Assembly (NCBI GenBank): GCA_910577215.1 | Contig: CAJTMQ010000014.1 | Location: forward strand, 1 to 32,148 | Direction: 5' to 3' | Origin: an uncultured Eubacterium sp. | GTDB taxonomy: Bacteria > Bacillota > Clostridia > Oscillospirales > Acutalibacteraceae | DNA length: 32,148 bases | In this document: piece after piece, positions 1 through 7,608 of the stretch | How the letters are laid out: each line of letters starts with the position of its first letter | Position numbering within the stretch: the stretch's first letter is position 1 | Program-made: the position numbers and the translations under genes | The notes under the pieces: generated by a model | Told to the model about the DNA's origin: nothing | Databases searched by the model: none | Seen by the model: only the letters and a program-made list of their open reading frames with translations

Positions 1-2
1 CG

Positions 3-170
3 GATAATACAATAGCCGATCTTATTACAGATGGCTGCAATATGGGTGTAAAATCTCTTAACAAATTTTTAAATCAGTATAAAGCAGCTGATGAAAAATC
101 AAAGGATATTACAAAGCGTCTTATAAATCTTGAAGAAAAGCTTGCAATAGATATACGCAGCTATCTGTAA
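3..170 (+). CDS. C-terminal end of an unrecognised small helical protein (partial)
   Basis: The window opens inside this gene; 55 codons and the TAA stop are visible. The visible part reads as continuous amphipathic helix with many Lys, Glu, Asp and Asn (for example NMGVKSLNKFLNQYKAADEK and ITKRLINLEEKLAIDIRSYL), ending in a helix and a short SYL tail. There is no membrane segment, cysteine cluster or catalytic motif in it. It resembles the last helices of a four-helix-bundle (ferritin-like) small protein, but that is only an impression. It is followed within about 20 bases by a strong terminator, so it is the last gene of its transcript. Function unknown. Confidence 0.75.
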   Translation, partial: DNTIADLITDGCNMGVKSLNKFLNQYKAADEKSKDITKRLINLEEKLAIDIRSYL

Positions 171-188
171 ACAAATAAACGGAAAAAG

Positions 189-221
189 AAAAAGCACCTG
201 CAGAATGCAAGTGCTTTTTTT
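189..221. terminator. Bidirectional intrinsic terminator between the partial gene and the tRNAs
   Basis: GCAC (194-197) pairs with GTGC (211-214), followed after one mismatch by TGCA (199-202) with TGCA (206-209) around a GAA loop. Flanking A-run and T-run extend the stem. A T-run follows on the plus strand (215-221), and the A-rich 181-193 stretch is a T-run on the minus strand. It can therefore end both the plus-strand gene and the minus-strand tRNA transcript. Confidence 0.85.
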
Positions 222-222
222 G

Positions 223-297
223 TGGTGACCCGGACGGGAATTGAACCCGTGTTACCGCCGTGAAAGGGCGGTGTCTTAACCTCTTGACCACCGGGCC
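223..297 (-). tRNA. tRNA-Glu (anticodon TTC)
   Basis: On the minus strand the acceptor stem GGCCCGG pairs with CCGGGTC, followed by discriminator A and an encoded CCA (223-225). The anticodon arm is CCGCC-CTTTCAC-GGCGG, giving anticodon TTC (Glu). The T arm contains the expected GGTTCAATTCC loop. It lies 2 bases downstream of tRNA-Met in the same transcript and is followed immediately by the 189-221 terminator. Confidence 0.96.
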
Positions 298-299
298 GT

Positions 300-376
300 T
301 GGTGGCTTTAACTGGATTCGAACCAGTGACACTTCGGGTATGAACCGAATGCTCTAGCCAACTGAGCTATAAAGCC
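300..376 (-). tRNA. tRNA-Met, elongator type (anticodon CAT)
   Basis: Acceptor GGCTTTA pairs with TAAAGCC, then discriminator A and encoded CCA (300-302). The D arm reads GCTCAGTTGGCTAGAGC and the anticodon arm TTCGG-TTCATAC-CCGAA. The loop TTCATAC is the form seen in elongator tRNA-Met; the lysidine-modified tRNA-Ile normally has CTCATAA. The initiator is unlikely because the three G-C pairs of its anticodon stem are absent. First gene of a Met-Glu dicistronic tRNA transcript. Confidence 0.93.
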
Positions 377-403
377 ATATCCAGCTTTTTTCAAGCAAGA
401 ACG

Positions 404-432
404 ATTATATTATATAAAATGGTGTTTGTCAA
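404..432 (-). promoter_or_regulatory. Consensus sigma-A promoter of the tRNA-Met/tRNA-Glu transcript
   Basis: On the minus strand TTGACA (427-432) is separated by exactly 17 bases from TATAAT (404-409): both hexamers are perfect. The predicted start of transcription is near 397, about 20 bases before the first base of tRNA-Met. Confidence 0.9.
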
Positions 433-470
433 CACTTTTTTTTAAAACAAAATAAAAAGAACTTAATTTG

Positions 471-482
471 GCACATATGTTT
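471..482. promoter_or_regulatory. Candidate LexA (SOS) box upstream of lexA
   Basis: GCAC-ATAT-GTTT matches the Gram-positive SOS operator GAAC-N4-GTTC at six of eight defined positions and is dyad-symmetric in its ACATATGT core. It overlaps the first two bases of the lexA -35 hexamer at 481, a position where a repressor would block RNA polymerase. Autoregulation of lexA is general in the family; binding here is inferred. Confidence 0.6.
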
Positions 483-509
483 GACATTGCTGACATTAAA
501 TGTTATTAT
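481..509 (+). promoter_or_regulatory. lexA promoter
   Basis: TTGACA (481-486), 17-base spacer, TATTAT (504-509), with an extended -10 TG at 501-502. Transcription would begin near 516, about 50 bases before the lexA start codon. Confidence 0.85.
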
Positions 510-566
510 TAACGTATTATTACAAATAAAATCATAATTATTCATAATTATCGGAAAGAGGGCATT

Positions 567-1154
567 ATGGAAAGTATTAACGAAACTCAGAAAAAAGTGT
601 TTGAATACATTAAAAAAGTTATTTCGGAACGCGGTTTGGCACCTTCCGTTCGTGAGATAGGTGCGGCTGTAGGGCTGAAATCAACATCTACGGTGCAGTA
701 TAATCTTAATGCGCTTGAAATGGCAGGCTATATTGAAAGAGATGCCAATCTCAAACGAACAATCCGTATAGCAGGTGTCGGGCTCAAAACCGTGCCTGTT
801 CCGCTTCTCGGAACTGTAACAGCCGGCAAGCCGATTCTTGCAATGGAGCAGATAGAGGAATATATTCCTGTTGCAATGCGCAAAACGGGAAATTACTTTG
901 CTTTGCATGTTCGCGGCGATTCTATGATTAATGCACATATTCTGGATGGTGATATTGTTATAGTTGAGCAGACTCCGGTAGCCGAAAACGGTGAAATTGT
1001 TGTTGCTCTTATTGAAGACGAGGCAACGGTTAAACGCTTTTATAAGGAAAAGGAACATTTTCGTCTTCAGCCTGAAAATGATAATTATGAACCGATTATT
1101 GTTGAGAGTCTTGCCCTTCTCGGCAAAGTGGTAACTGTTATCCGAAACTATTGA
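567..1154 (+). CDS. lexA: LexA repressor (SOS regulator, S24-family self-cleaving protease)
   Basis: 195 aa, normal length for LexA. Residues 1-65 form the winged-helix DNA-binding domain (SVREIGAAVGLKSTSTVQYNL is the HTH). A linker leads to the cleavage site A86-G87 in TVTAGKPIL. The C-terminal peptidase domain carries the catalytic serine S119 (GDSM) and lysine K156 (ATVKRF). Under DNA damage RecA filaments stimulate self-cleavage, which lifts repression of repair genes. The start is set by GAAAGAGGG about 7 bases upstream. A consensus promoter and a candidate SOS box lie just upstream, so it is probably autoregulated. The next gene, mrp, follows after 60 bases in the same direction and may be partly co-transcribed. 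Confidence 0.97.
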   Translation: MESINETQKKVFEYIKKVISERGLAPSVREIGAAVGLKSTSTVQYNLNALEMAGYIERDANLKRTIRIAGVGLKTVPVPLLGTVTAGKPILAMEQIEEYIPVAMRKTGNYFALHVRGDSMINAHILDGDIVIVEQTPVAENGEIVVALIEDEATVKRFYKEKEHFRLQPENDNYEPIIVESLALLGKVVTVIRNY

Positions 1155-1214
1155 TAATGTGGGATTTTTGTGATACACTTTTAATAATATAAAAATATTT
1201 AAGGAGCTGACTAT

Positions 1215-2036
1215 ATGAGTGAATGCAGTCATGATTGTTCAAGCTGTGCATCTAAATGTGCAGATGAAAGAAAGCCGCAGAGCTTTCTTAAGCCGATGAA
1301 CAAATATTCAAATATCAAAAAGGTTATAGGCGTTGTAAGCGGCAAGGGCGGCGTAGGCAAAAGCCTTGTTTCCTGTTTGCTTGCTTCCAAGTGCGCAAAG
1401 GCAGGTCTTAAGGTAGGTGTGCTTGATGCGGATGTAACGGGTCCGTCTGTTCCGAAATCCTTTGGTATAACCGGTCGGGCAATGCAGGATGATGAATGTC
1501 TGATTCCGAATGTAACGGAAAACGGTATAAAAATTATGAGCATCAATCTTTTGCTGGAGGACGTTAATTCTCCTGTTGTATGGAGAGGTCCGGTAATCAG
1601 CGGTGTTATTGAGCAGTTCTGGTCAGATGTCCGCTGGGGAGAACTTGATTATCTTTTTGTTGATATGCCTCCGGGAACAGGTGATGTTGCGCTTACGGTT
1701 TTTCAGAGTCTTCCCATAGACGGAATTGTTATTGTTTCAACTCCGCAGGACTTAGTTAAAATGATTGTTAATAAGGCGCTTAATATGGCTAAAATGATGA
1801 ATGTACCTGTACTTGGTCTTGTTGAAAATATGAGCTATTATGAATGCCCGGATTGCGGCAAAAGGCTTGAAATTTTCGGTAAATCATCTATCGATGAAAC
1901 TGCTTCAGAGCTTGGAATTCCTGTTCTTGCAAAGTTTCCGATTAACCCTGAAATCAACCGCCTTGTTGATAACGGCAAAATTGAAGCTGTGCAATGTGAT
2001 GAGCTTGATAATTTTATTGAGGCATTAAAAGGCTGA
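1215..2036 (+). CDS. mrp: Mrp/NBP35-type Fe-S cluster carrier ATPase
   Basis: 273 aa cytoplasmic P-loop protein of the ApbC/Mrp/NBP35 group, which carries and inserts Fe-S clusters. The deviant Walker A GKGGVGKS is at residues 43-50, the Walker B-like VDMPPG at 149-154, and the cluster-binding CxxC (C211, C214; ECPDCGK) lies in the expected C-terminal position. The N-terminus has an additional cysteine set (C4, C8, C11, C15), as in NBP35-like forms. Ribosome binding site AAGGAG lies about 9 bases before ATG. dCMP deaminase follows 29 bases later. Together with the SufC/SufB-like pair at 22.0 kb, this gives the window both a scaffold and a carrier for Fe-S assembly. Confidence 0.93.
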   Translation: MSECSHDCSSCASKCADERKPQSFLKPMNKYSNIKKVIGVVSGKGGVGKSLVSCLLASKCAKAGLKVGVLDADVTGPSVPKSFGITGRAMQDDECLIPNVTENGIKIMSINLLLEDVNSPVVWRGPVISGVIEQFWSDVRWGELDYLFVDMPPGTGDVALTVFQSLPIDGIVIVSTPQDLVKMIVNKALNMAKMMNVPVLGLVENMSYYECPDCGKRLEIFGKSSIDETASELGIPVLAKFPINPEINRLVDNGKIEAVQCDELDNFIEALKG

Positions 2037-2065
2037 TTACGGATTAATATAAATGGGGGAATACT

Positions 2066-2563
2066 ATGGCTAAAAGAGAAGATTATATCTCTTGGGATGA
2101 ATATTTTATGGGCATTGCCCTGCTTTCTTCAAAACGAAGCAAGGATCCGAGCACACAGGTCGGGGCGTGCATAGTGAATGCCGCTAACAGAATTGTAAGC
2201 GTTGGATACAACGGATTTCCGCGCGGCTGCTCTGATGAAGAGTTCCCGTGGGACAGAACGGCAGACAATCAGAATGATACAAAGTATCCGTTTGTCTGCC
2301 ATGCAGAGCTTAATGCCATTCTTAATTCTTATGGAAGAGAAATGAATGGCTCAAGAATTTATGTTGCTCTTTTTCCCTGCAATGAGTGTGCAAAGGCAAT
2401 CATTCAGTCAGGCATTTCCGAAGTGATTTACATAAGTGATAAATATGCAGATACGGATAACTGCCGTGCAAGCAGAAGAATGCTTGAAGCAGCAGGTATT
2501 AAACTTACGCAGTTTGAAAGCCGTAAAAAAATTGAAATTGATTTTGATGCCGAAAGGGTATAA
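2066..2563 (+). CDS. comEB: Deoxycytidylate (dCMP) deaminase
   Basis: 165 aa zinc-dependent cytidine-deaminase fold enzyme, converting dCMP to dUMP for thymidylate synthesis. The zinc/catalytic motif HAE is at residues 79-81 (CHAELNAI) and the second zinc motif PCxxC at 104-108 (PCNEC). The N-terminal SKDPSTQVGACIV and the VGYNGFPRG substrate loop are typical of dCMP deaminases (ComEB/Dctd) rather than tRNA adenosine deaminases. GGGGGAA precedes the ATG. The stop codon is two bases before the ATG of the HAD gene, so the two are translationally coupled. Confidence 0.93.
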   Translation: MAKREDYISWDEYFMGIALLSSKRSKDPSTQVGACIVNAANRIVSVGYNGFPRGCSDEEFPWDRTADNQNDTKYPFVCHAELNAILNSYGREMNGSRIYVALFPCNECAKAIIQSGISEVIYISDKYADTDNCRASRRMLEAAGIKLTQFESRKKIEIDFDAERV

Positions 2564-2565
2564 TT

Positions 2566-3150
2566 ATGGAAATCGATATTTATGATTTTGACAAAACCAT
2601 TGTTCCTTTTGACAGCGGCTCGCGTTTTGCGTTATATTGTCTTTTGCATTATCCGTGGATTATTATTTATCTGCCGATTGTTGCCGTCGCGGCAATTCTG
2701 ATGCTTCTGAAGGTGATTAATTTTACCTCTTTCAAGAAAACCTGCTTTATGTTTGTTCCGCTTATTCCGCTAAAAAAAGCCGTTAACGGATTTTGGAATA
2801 AGTATGAAAAAGAGGTTCACAAATGGTTTTTTAATAGGAAACGAACCTGCGTTGTTATCAGTGCATCACCTGATTTTCTTTTAGAGGAAATCGCGAAACG
2901 TCTTTCTTTTGATTATCTTATCTGCACCCGCCACAGCAAAAAAAGCGGAATTATCATAGGTGAAAACTGCAGAGACGGTGAAAAGGTCCGCAGGCTGTAT
3001 GAGAAATTTTCGGACATTCAGGTTATTGATGTTTATTCTGATTCAATTAAGCACGATAAACCCATATTTTCTCTTGCTTCAGGGCAGTGCTATCAGGTTG
3101 TTGACAGTGAATTGGTGCCGTTTAATTTTAAGGAAAAATACGCAGAATAG
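2566..3150 (+). CDS. HAD-superfamily (subfamily IB-like) phosphatase with a hydrophobic segment
   Basis: 194 aa. Motif I DFDKT (D7, D9, K10, T11) supplies the nucleophile and acid/base aspartates; motif II is the serine in VVISAS (residues 96-101); a lysine follows near 140; motif III is YSDSIKHD (157-164). This order is that of phosphoserine-phosphatase-like HAD-IB hydrolases. The cap region contains one long hydrophobic stretch (about residues 24-50), suggesting a membrane-associated enzyme, possibly acting on a lipid-linked phosphate; the substrate is not readable from sequence. Start is 2 bases after the dCMP deaminase stop. No terminator is visible before the degV promoter. Confidence 0.8.
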   Translation: MEIDIYDFDKTIVPFDSGSRFALYCLLHYPWIIIYLPIVAVAAILMLLKVINFTSFKKTCFMFVPLIPLKKAVNGFWNKYEKEVHKWFFNRKRTCVVISASPDFLLEEIAKRLSFDYLICTRHSKKSGIIIGENCRDGEKVRRLYEKFSDIQVIDVYSDSIKHDKPIFSLASGQCYQVVDSELVPFNFKEKYAE

Positions 3151-3264
3151 GTCTTTTTTACATAAACGGCATATAATTTATTAAGTGTTTCTGATTTTGT
3201 CATTATAATAACCATATGTTTTCTTAAATTTTTATAAAATGGGTAAAATAATTATACATATCCG

Positions 3265-3293
3265 TTGAAGTAGCAGATTTACTGTGTTATAAT
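3265..3293 (+). promoter_or_regulatory. Promoter of the DegV gene
   Basis: TTGAAG (3265-3270), 17-base spacer, perfect TATAAT (3288-3293), with an extended -10 TGT at 3285-3287. It lies 37 bases before the start codon, in the 179-base gap after the HAD gene. Confidence 0.85.
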
Positions 3294-3329
3294 TCAAATA
3301 ATTTTGCGAAGTGCGAAGGAGGATTATTA

Positions 3330-4178
3330 ATGGAGATTGTAATTACAGCAGATTCAACCTGCGATTTACCTGAACTTCTTGTTATGCAGAAAAATATTTG
3401 TATATTTCCTCTTTCAATTCTTTTAGGCGAAAACTCCTATCTTGACGGATTGGAAATTCATCCGAATGATATATATGAATATGTTAAGGAAACAGGCACA
3501 TTGCCTAAAACTGCTGCAGTAACACCTGCACAGTATTATGATAAGTTCAAGCAGTTTTCGGATGAGGGCAAGGCAGTTGTGCACATAGGGCTTTCGTCTG
3601 CTATCTCTTCAAGCTTTCAGAATGCAGTTGTTGCGGCATCGGAATTTGATCATGTTTATTGTGTTGATTCAAAAAGTCTTTGCACAGGAATGGGGCTTCT
3701 TGTACTCAAGGCGTGTGATTTAAGAGATAAAAAATTTGATGCAAAGAAAATTGCTCACAGAATTAACGGTCTTGTTTCAAAGGTGCATACAACCTTTGTA
3801 CTAGACAGCTTGGAGTTTCTGCATAAGGGCGGCAGATGCAGCTCGCTCGCACGCTTCGGTGCAAATGTTCTCGGTTTAAAGCCGTCTATTGCGGTAAGCA
3901 CGGAAACGGGAACACTTGATGTTGCCAAGAAGTACCGCGGCAAAATAGATGTGGTCTATAAGCAGTATATAAGTGATTGTTTTGAAAACAGTGCAAGGGC
4001 AGATAAATCCAGAGTGGTTATTGCAAATTCAGGCGGTGTAAGCAGTGATATTATTGCTTATGCAAGGGGGATTGCAGAGGGCAAAGGCTTTAAAGAGATT
4101 ATTGAAGCAGATGCAGGCTGCACGATTTCTTCGCATTGCGGTCCCAAAACCCTTGCGGTATTCTATATGGATAATTAA
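3330..4178 (+). CDS. DegV family fatty-acid-binding protein
   Basis: 282 aa, full length for the family. The opening TADSTCDLP, the TAAVTPAQY segment, the GLSSAISSSFQNA loop and DSLEFLHKGGRCSS are the conserved DegV blocks that form the lipid pocket. DegV/FakB proteins bind a long-chain fatty acid; FakB members present it to the kinase FakA for phosphorylation. No fakA is nearby, so whether this copy serves FakA or another role cannot be told. AAGGAGG lies 7-8 bases before ATG, it has its own promoter, and it ends with its own terminator, so it is monocistronic. Confidence 0.93.
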   Translation: MEIVITADSTCDLPELLVMQKNICIFPLSILLGENSYLDGLEIHPNDIYEYVKETGTLPKTAAVTPAQYYDKFKQFSDEGKAVVHIGLSSAISSSFQNAVVAASEFDHVYCVDSKSLCTGMGLLVLKACDLRDKKFDAKKIAHRINGLVSKVHTTFVLDSLEFLHKGGRCSSLARFGANVLGLKPSIAVSTETGTLDVAKKYRGKIDVVYKQYISDCFENSARADKSRVVIANSGGVSSDIIAYARGIAEGKGFKEIIEADAGCTISSHCGPKTLAVFYMDN

Positions 4179-4191
4179 TATTTTAGATTGG

Positions 4192-4216
4192 CGGGTGAAC
4201 TTTATCACCCGTTTTT
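4192..4216 (+). terminator. Intrinsic terminator after the DegV gene
   Basis: CGGGTGA (4192-4198) pairs perfectly with TCACCCG (4205-4211) around a 6-base loop, followed by TTTTT. Confidence 0.9.
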
Positions 4217-4260
4217 ATATATGTATATTGTAAACCAATTTCAAACGGGGAGGGTTAACA

Positions 4261-5205
4261 ATGAGCCTTAAAAGTGATATTTTAAATGCATTGCAGCAAA
4301 GAACGGGAGCATATATAAGTGGTCAGGAGCTTGCTGAAAAATCAGGAAAAACACGTGCCGCTGTATGGAAAGCTGTTAAGCAGCTTGAAAAAAACGGCTA
4401 TAAGATAGATGCGGTTACAAATAAAGGTTATGCATTAACTGATGACAATGATTTTCTTAATGAGGGCAGAATAAAAGCTGCTATGAAACACGATGTTAAG
4501 ATTGTGCATTATTCTGAAATTGATTCAACAAACACACAGGCTAAGCGGCTTATAAACAGCGGTGAAGCAAGGGAAACACTTCTGGTTACGGCGGACAGGC
4601 AGACCGCTGGCAGAGGCAGACAGGGAAAGTCTTTTTATTCACCGTCAGGCACGGGTGTTTATATGAGCCTTGTTATGCATCCGGACACGCTGCTTCAGAA
4701 TGCTGTTACTGCAACAACCGCTGCTGCCGTTGCAGTCTGCAGAGCCGTGGAAAGGCTTACCGATATAAAGCCGCAGATTAAATGGGTGAATGATGTTTAC
4801 TGCGGTGAAAATAAAATCTGCGGTATTTTAACAGAGGCTGTTTCGGATTTTGAACTTGGAGTAGTAACAAGCGTTATTGTGGGAATAGGTATAAATATCA
4901 AAACAAACAGTTTTCCTGATGATGTTAAAAACGCAGGTGCTCTTAACGCAGATGTTAAAAGGGCGGATTTAATCGGTGCCGTTGCTGATGAACTGCTGGG
5001 CATTGCCTTTGGGGATTATTCTGCCTTTATTGATTATTACAGAAGCCATAGTATGATACTCGGAAAAAATATTAATTTCATTGAAAACGGCAAGGTTACA
5101 CCTGCAACGGCAGTTTCCATTGATGAAACAGGCGGTCTTGTTGTTAAAACGGCAGACGGTGTGGAAAAAACGCTTAAAAGCGGTGAAATAAGTGTTCGGT
5201 GGTAA
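4261..5205 (+). CDS. birA: Bifunctional biotin-protein ligase / biotin operon repressor BirA
   Basis: 314 aa. Residues 1-60 are a winged helix-turn-helix (SGQELAEKSGKTRAAVWKAV), so this is the regulatory class II form. The ligase domain shows the EIDSTNTQAK block, the biotinyl-AMP loop GRGRQG (117-122) and the KWVND motif (K174-D178), followed by KICGIL. A C-terminal SH3-like domain ends the protein. It attaches biotin to carboxylase/decarboxylase carrier proteins and, loaded with biotinyl-AMP, represses biotin genes. No biotin genes are in the window. Ribosome binding site GGGGAGGG is 6-7 bases upstream. Confidence 0.95.
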   Translation: MSLKSDILNALQQRTGAYISGQELAEKSGKTRAAVWKAVKQLEKNGYKIDAVTNKGYALTDDNDFLNEGRIKAAMKHDVKIVHYSEIDSTNTQAKRLINSGEARETLLVTADRQTAGRGRQGKSFYSPSGTGVYMSLVMHPDTLLQNAVTATTAAAVAVCRAVERLTDIKPQIKWVNDVYCGENKICGILTEAVSDFELGVVTSVIVGIGINIKTNSFPDDVKNAGALNADVKRADLIGAVADELLGIAFGDYSAFIDYYRSHSMILGKNINFIENGKVTPATAVSIDETGGLVVKTADGVEKTLKSGEISVRW

Positions 5206-5240
5206 AATGCTCCTTTAATTTTAAGATTTTGTAAAAATAA

Positions 5241-5264
5241 CAGCTTTACTGTAGAAAAAAGCTG
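5241..5264 (+). terminator. Weak hairpin after birA, possible terminator
   Basis: CAGCTTT (5241-5247) pairs with AAAGCTG (5258-5264) around a 10-base loop, but only a short ATTT follows rather than a U-run. It could be a poor terminator or part of the GH25 gene leader. No convincing promoter for the GH25 gene was found in this 102-base gap. Confidence 0.35.
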
Positions 5265-5307
5265 CAATTTATGATAATATCTTTAAAATAAAGCAAAGAG
5301 GATTGTT

Positions 5308-6084
5308 ATGGCTGTTTCCGTTAAATTTATTAAGATAAACAAAAAAACAATAATATTGCTGGCAGTTTGTGCAGTTGTATTTATTATAGCTGCTGTTGCC
5401 GCAATAATCAGAATAAGTGCAGCATCTCACAAAGAAGCAAATTTTTTCAATACTTCTGCCGAATATGTTTCAGGTATAGATGTTTCTCAGCACAATGGTG
5501 AAATTGAATGGGATAAGGTTGCAGACAGTACGGATTTTGCAATAATCAGAGTAGCTTACCGCGGCTACGGCAATGGCGATATTTCTGCAGACAGCAGATA
5601 TGAAGCAAATCTGAAATATGCCAATAAAAACAAGGTTCCCATGGGAGTGTATTTTTATTCTCAGGCAACCACTGTTCAGGAGGCAGAGGAGGAAGCCGAG
5701 TATACGCTTGATTTAATCAAGGGATATGATATTGATTTACCTGTTTTTATAGATTATGAATATCCTGTTGATGAGAACGGAAATCGCACAGGCAGACTTT
5801 TCAGTGCGAGTCTGTCAGGTAAGGAAACTGCCGATATCATTAATGCCTTTTGCGGCAAAATAACTGCAGCAGGCTATAAGGCAGGTGTATATGCTTCGTC
5901 ATCGGTGTATAGCTTCGATATTAAAGTTTCTGCACTGAATAAGGATATTTTTATATGGGTTGCAGATTATAATTCCTCTGTAACCTATGTTGGTGAATAT
6001 GATGTATGGCAGTATTCAAAAACAGGCACCTGTGACGGTGTAAGCAGCCAATATACAGATTTAAACTATTGGTACATAAAATAA
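5308..6084 (+). CDS. Membrane-anchored GH25-family lysozyme
   Basis: 258 aa. Residues 14-36 form a single N-terminal membrane anchor after a positively charged start, and the rest is a GH25 (muramidase) beta/alpha barrel outside the cell. Family landmarks are GIDVSQHNG (D58), DFAIIRVAYRG, the glycan-site VYFYSQA, and the catalytic pair DxE in VFIDYEYP (D149, E151), ending with WQYS and a terminal YWYIK. GH25 enzymes cleave the MurNAc-GlcNAc bond of peptidoglycan. There is no separate cell-wall-binding repeat, so the membrane anchor probably keeps it at the cell surface. Start chosen by AAGAGGA upstream of ATG. Confidence 0.92.
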   Translation: MAVSVKFIKINKKTIILLAVCAVVFIIAAVAAIIRISAASHKEANFFNTSAEYVSGIDVSQHNGEIEWDKVADSTDFAIIRVAYRGYGNGDISADSRYEANLKYANKNKVPMGVYFYSQATTVQEAEEEAEYTLDLIKGYDIDLPVFIDYEYPVDENGNRTGRLFSASLSGKETADIINAFCGKITAAGYKAGVYASSSVYSFDIKVSALNKDIFIWVADYNSSVTYVGEYDVWQYSKTGTCDGVSSQYTDLNYWYIK

Positions 6085-6094
6085 TTTTGATATC

Positions 6095-6121
6095 CGGGCG
6101 AACATTGTTCGCCCGTTTTTT
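6095..6121 (+). terminator. Strong intrinsic terminator after the GH25 lysozyme
   Basis: CGGGCGAAC (6095-6103) pairs perfectly with GTTCGCCCG (6107-6115) around a 3-base loop, followed by six Ts. Confidence 0.95.
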
Positions 6122-6122
6122 G

Positions 6123-6151
6123 TTGACCTTTTATTTTTTATATGATAATAT
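6123..6151 (+). promoter_or_regulatory. Promoter of the glycyl-tRNA synthetase gene
   Basis: TTGACC (6123-6128), 17-base spacer, TAATAT (6146-6151) with extended -10 TGA at 6143-6145. The leader to the start codon is only about 50 bases, too short for a T-box, which many Firmicutes use on aminoacyl-tRNA synthetase genes. Confidence 0.7.
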
Positions 6152-6206
6152 ATTCCTATATATAATATTAATTAAAGCAAACTATAAACTCAACGGAGGA
6201 CATATT

Positions 6207-7586
6207 ATGAACAACACAGAAAAAACCATGGAAAAAATAGTTGCTCTTTGCAAGGGCAGGGGCTTTATTTTCCCGGGAAGTGATATTTACGGCGGTCTTG
6301 CAAACACATGGGATTACGGTCCTCTCGGAACAAGACTTAAAAATAACGTTAAGGATACCTGGAGAAAAAGATTTATTCAGGAAAGAAAGAACAGCTATGA
6401 GGTAGATGCAGATATTCTTATGCATCCGAGAGTTTGGGAGGCAAGCGGTCATGTATCTTCTTTCTCAGACCCGCTTCTTGACTGCAAGGAATGTAAAATG
6501 CGCCACAGAGCAGATAACCTTATTGATGATTTCAATCCTGATGCCCATGCAGACGGTATGACCAAGGAGGAAATGTTCCAGTATATTAAGGACAACAGCA
6601 TTCCTTGCCCGAACTGCGGTAAACATAATTTTACAGATATCAGGGAATTTAACCTTATGTTCCAGACCTACAGAGGTGTTACGAACGACAGCAAGAGCGT
6701 TATCTATCTCCGTCCTGAAAATGCACAGGGTGAATATGTTAACTATGTAAATGTTCTTCGTACAATGAGAACAAAGCTTCCTTTCAGCATCGGTCAGATA
6801 GGCAAGGCGTTCAGAAACGAAATTACACCCGGTAACTTTACCTTCAGAACAATTGAATTTGAGCAGATGGAATTCCAGACCTTCTGCAAAGAGGGCACAG
6901 ACAGTGACCTTTACGATTATTTCAAGGAATACGGCAGAAAGTATTTTGAAGATTTGGGAATTCCTGCAGATCATCTTCGCTTCCACGATCACGAAAAGCT
7001 TGCGCACTATGCAAAGGCAGCATGTGATATTGAATTCCTTTTCCCATTCGGCTGGGGCGAAATCAACGGCACGCACAACAGAACAGACTTTGACCTTACA
7101 AGGCATCAGGAATACAGCGGTCAGAAAATGGAATATCTTGATCCTGTTACCAACGAAAAGTTTATTCCTTATATCATTGAATCAACCTATGGTCTTGACA
7201 GAACTGTTCTTGCACTTCTCTGTGAGGCATATGATGAAGAGGTAATAGATGCTGAGAAGAATGATTCAAGAGTTGTGCTTCATCTCAGTCCTGCAGTTGC
7301 ACCTTATAAGGCAGCAGTGCTTCCGCTTTCAAAGAAGCTTTCAGACAAAGCTTGGGAAGTCTGCGATATGTTAAGCAAGGAATTTATGACAGATTTTGAC
7401 GAAACAGGTTCAATCGGCAAGCGTTACCGCCGTCAGGATGAAATCGGCACACCTTACTGCATTACCTATGATTTTGATTCTGAAGAGGATAACTGTGTAA
7501 CTGTAAGAGACAGAGATACCATGGAGCAGGTAAGGCTTCCTATTTCTGAACTTGCAGCATTCATTAAGGAAAAAATTGAGTTTTAA
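6207..7586 (+). CDS. glyS: Glycyl-tRNA synthetase, homodimeric class II type
   Basis: 459 aa from the ATG at 6207, which has CGGAGGA 7 bases upstream. The frame is open to 6069, but that extension runs through the terminator and promoter and cannot be coding. Class II landmarks are GPLGTRLKNNVKDTWRKRFI (motif 1 region), FRNEITPGNFTFRTIEFEQMEF (motif 2; split here as FRNEITPGN and FRTIEFEQ) and IESTYGLDRTVLALL (motif 3). Two cysteine pairs, C93/C96 and C134/C137, are a probable structural zinc site. It charges tRNA-Gly as an alpha-2 dimer, unlike the alpha-beta GlyQ/GlyS enzyme of many bacilli. The DUF975 gene follows by 22 bases. Confidence 0.96.
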   Translation: MNNTEKTMEKIVALCKGRGFIFPGSDIYGGLANTWDYGPLGTRLKNNVKDTWRKRFIQERKNSYEVDADILMHPRVWEASGHVSSFSDPLLDCKECKMRHRADNLIDDFNPDAHADGMTKEEMFQYIKDNSIPCPNCGKHNFTDIREFNLMFQTYRGVTNDSKSVIYLRPENAQGEYVNYVNVLRTMRTKLPFSIGQIGKAFRNEITPGNFTFRTIEFEQMEFQTFCKEGTDSDLYDYFKEYGRKYFEDLGIPADHLRFHDHEKLAHYAKAACDIEFLFPFGWGEINGTHNRTDFDLTRHQEYSGQKMEYLDPVTNEKFIPYIIESTYGLDRTVLALLCEAYDEEVIDAEKNDSRVVLHLSPAVAPYKAAVLPLSKKLSDKAWEVCDMLSKEFMTDFDETGSIGKRYRRQDEIGTPYCITYDFDSEEDNCVTVRDRDTMEQVRLPISELAAFIKEKIEF

Positions 7587-7608
7587 TTGAATTTGAAATG
7601 AGGATATT

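Noticed and set aside
681..1232. 183-codon minus-strand frame opposite lexA
   Set aside because: Shadow of lexA codons; no ribosome binding site and no family features.
6069..6206. N-terminal extension of glycyl-tRNA synthetase
   Set aside because: Runs through a strong terminator and the promoter; the ATG at 6207 has a proper ribosome binding site and the family start.
6465..7106. 213-codon minus-strand frame opposite glycyl-tRNA synthetase
   Set aside because: Shadow of a well-supported essential gene; composition is not protein-like.
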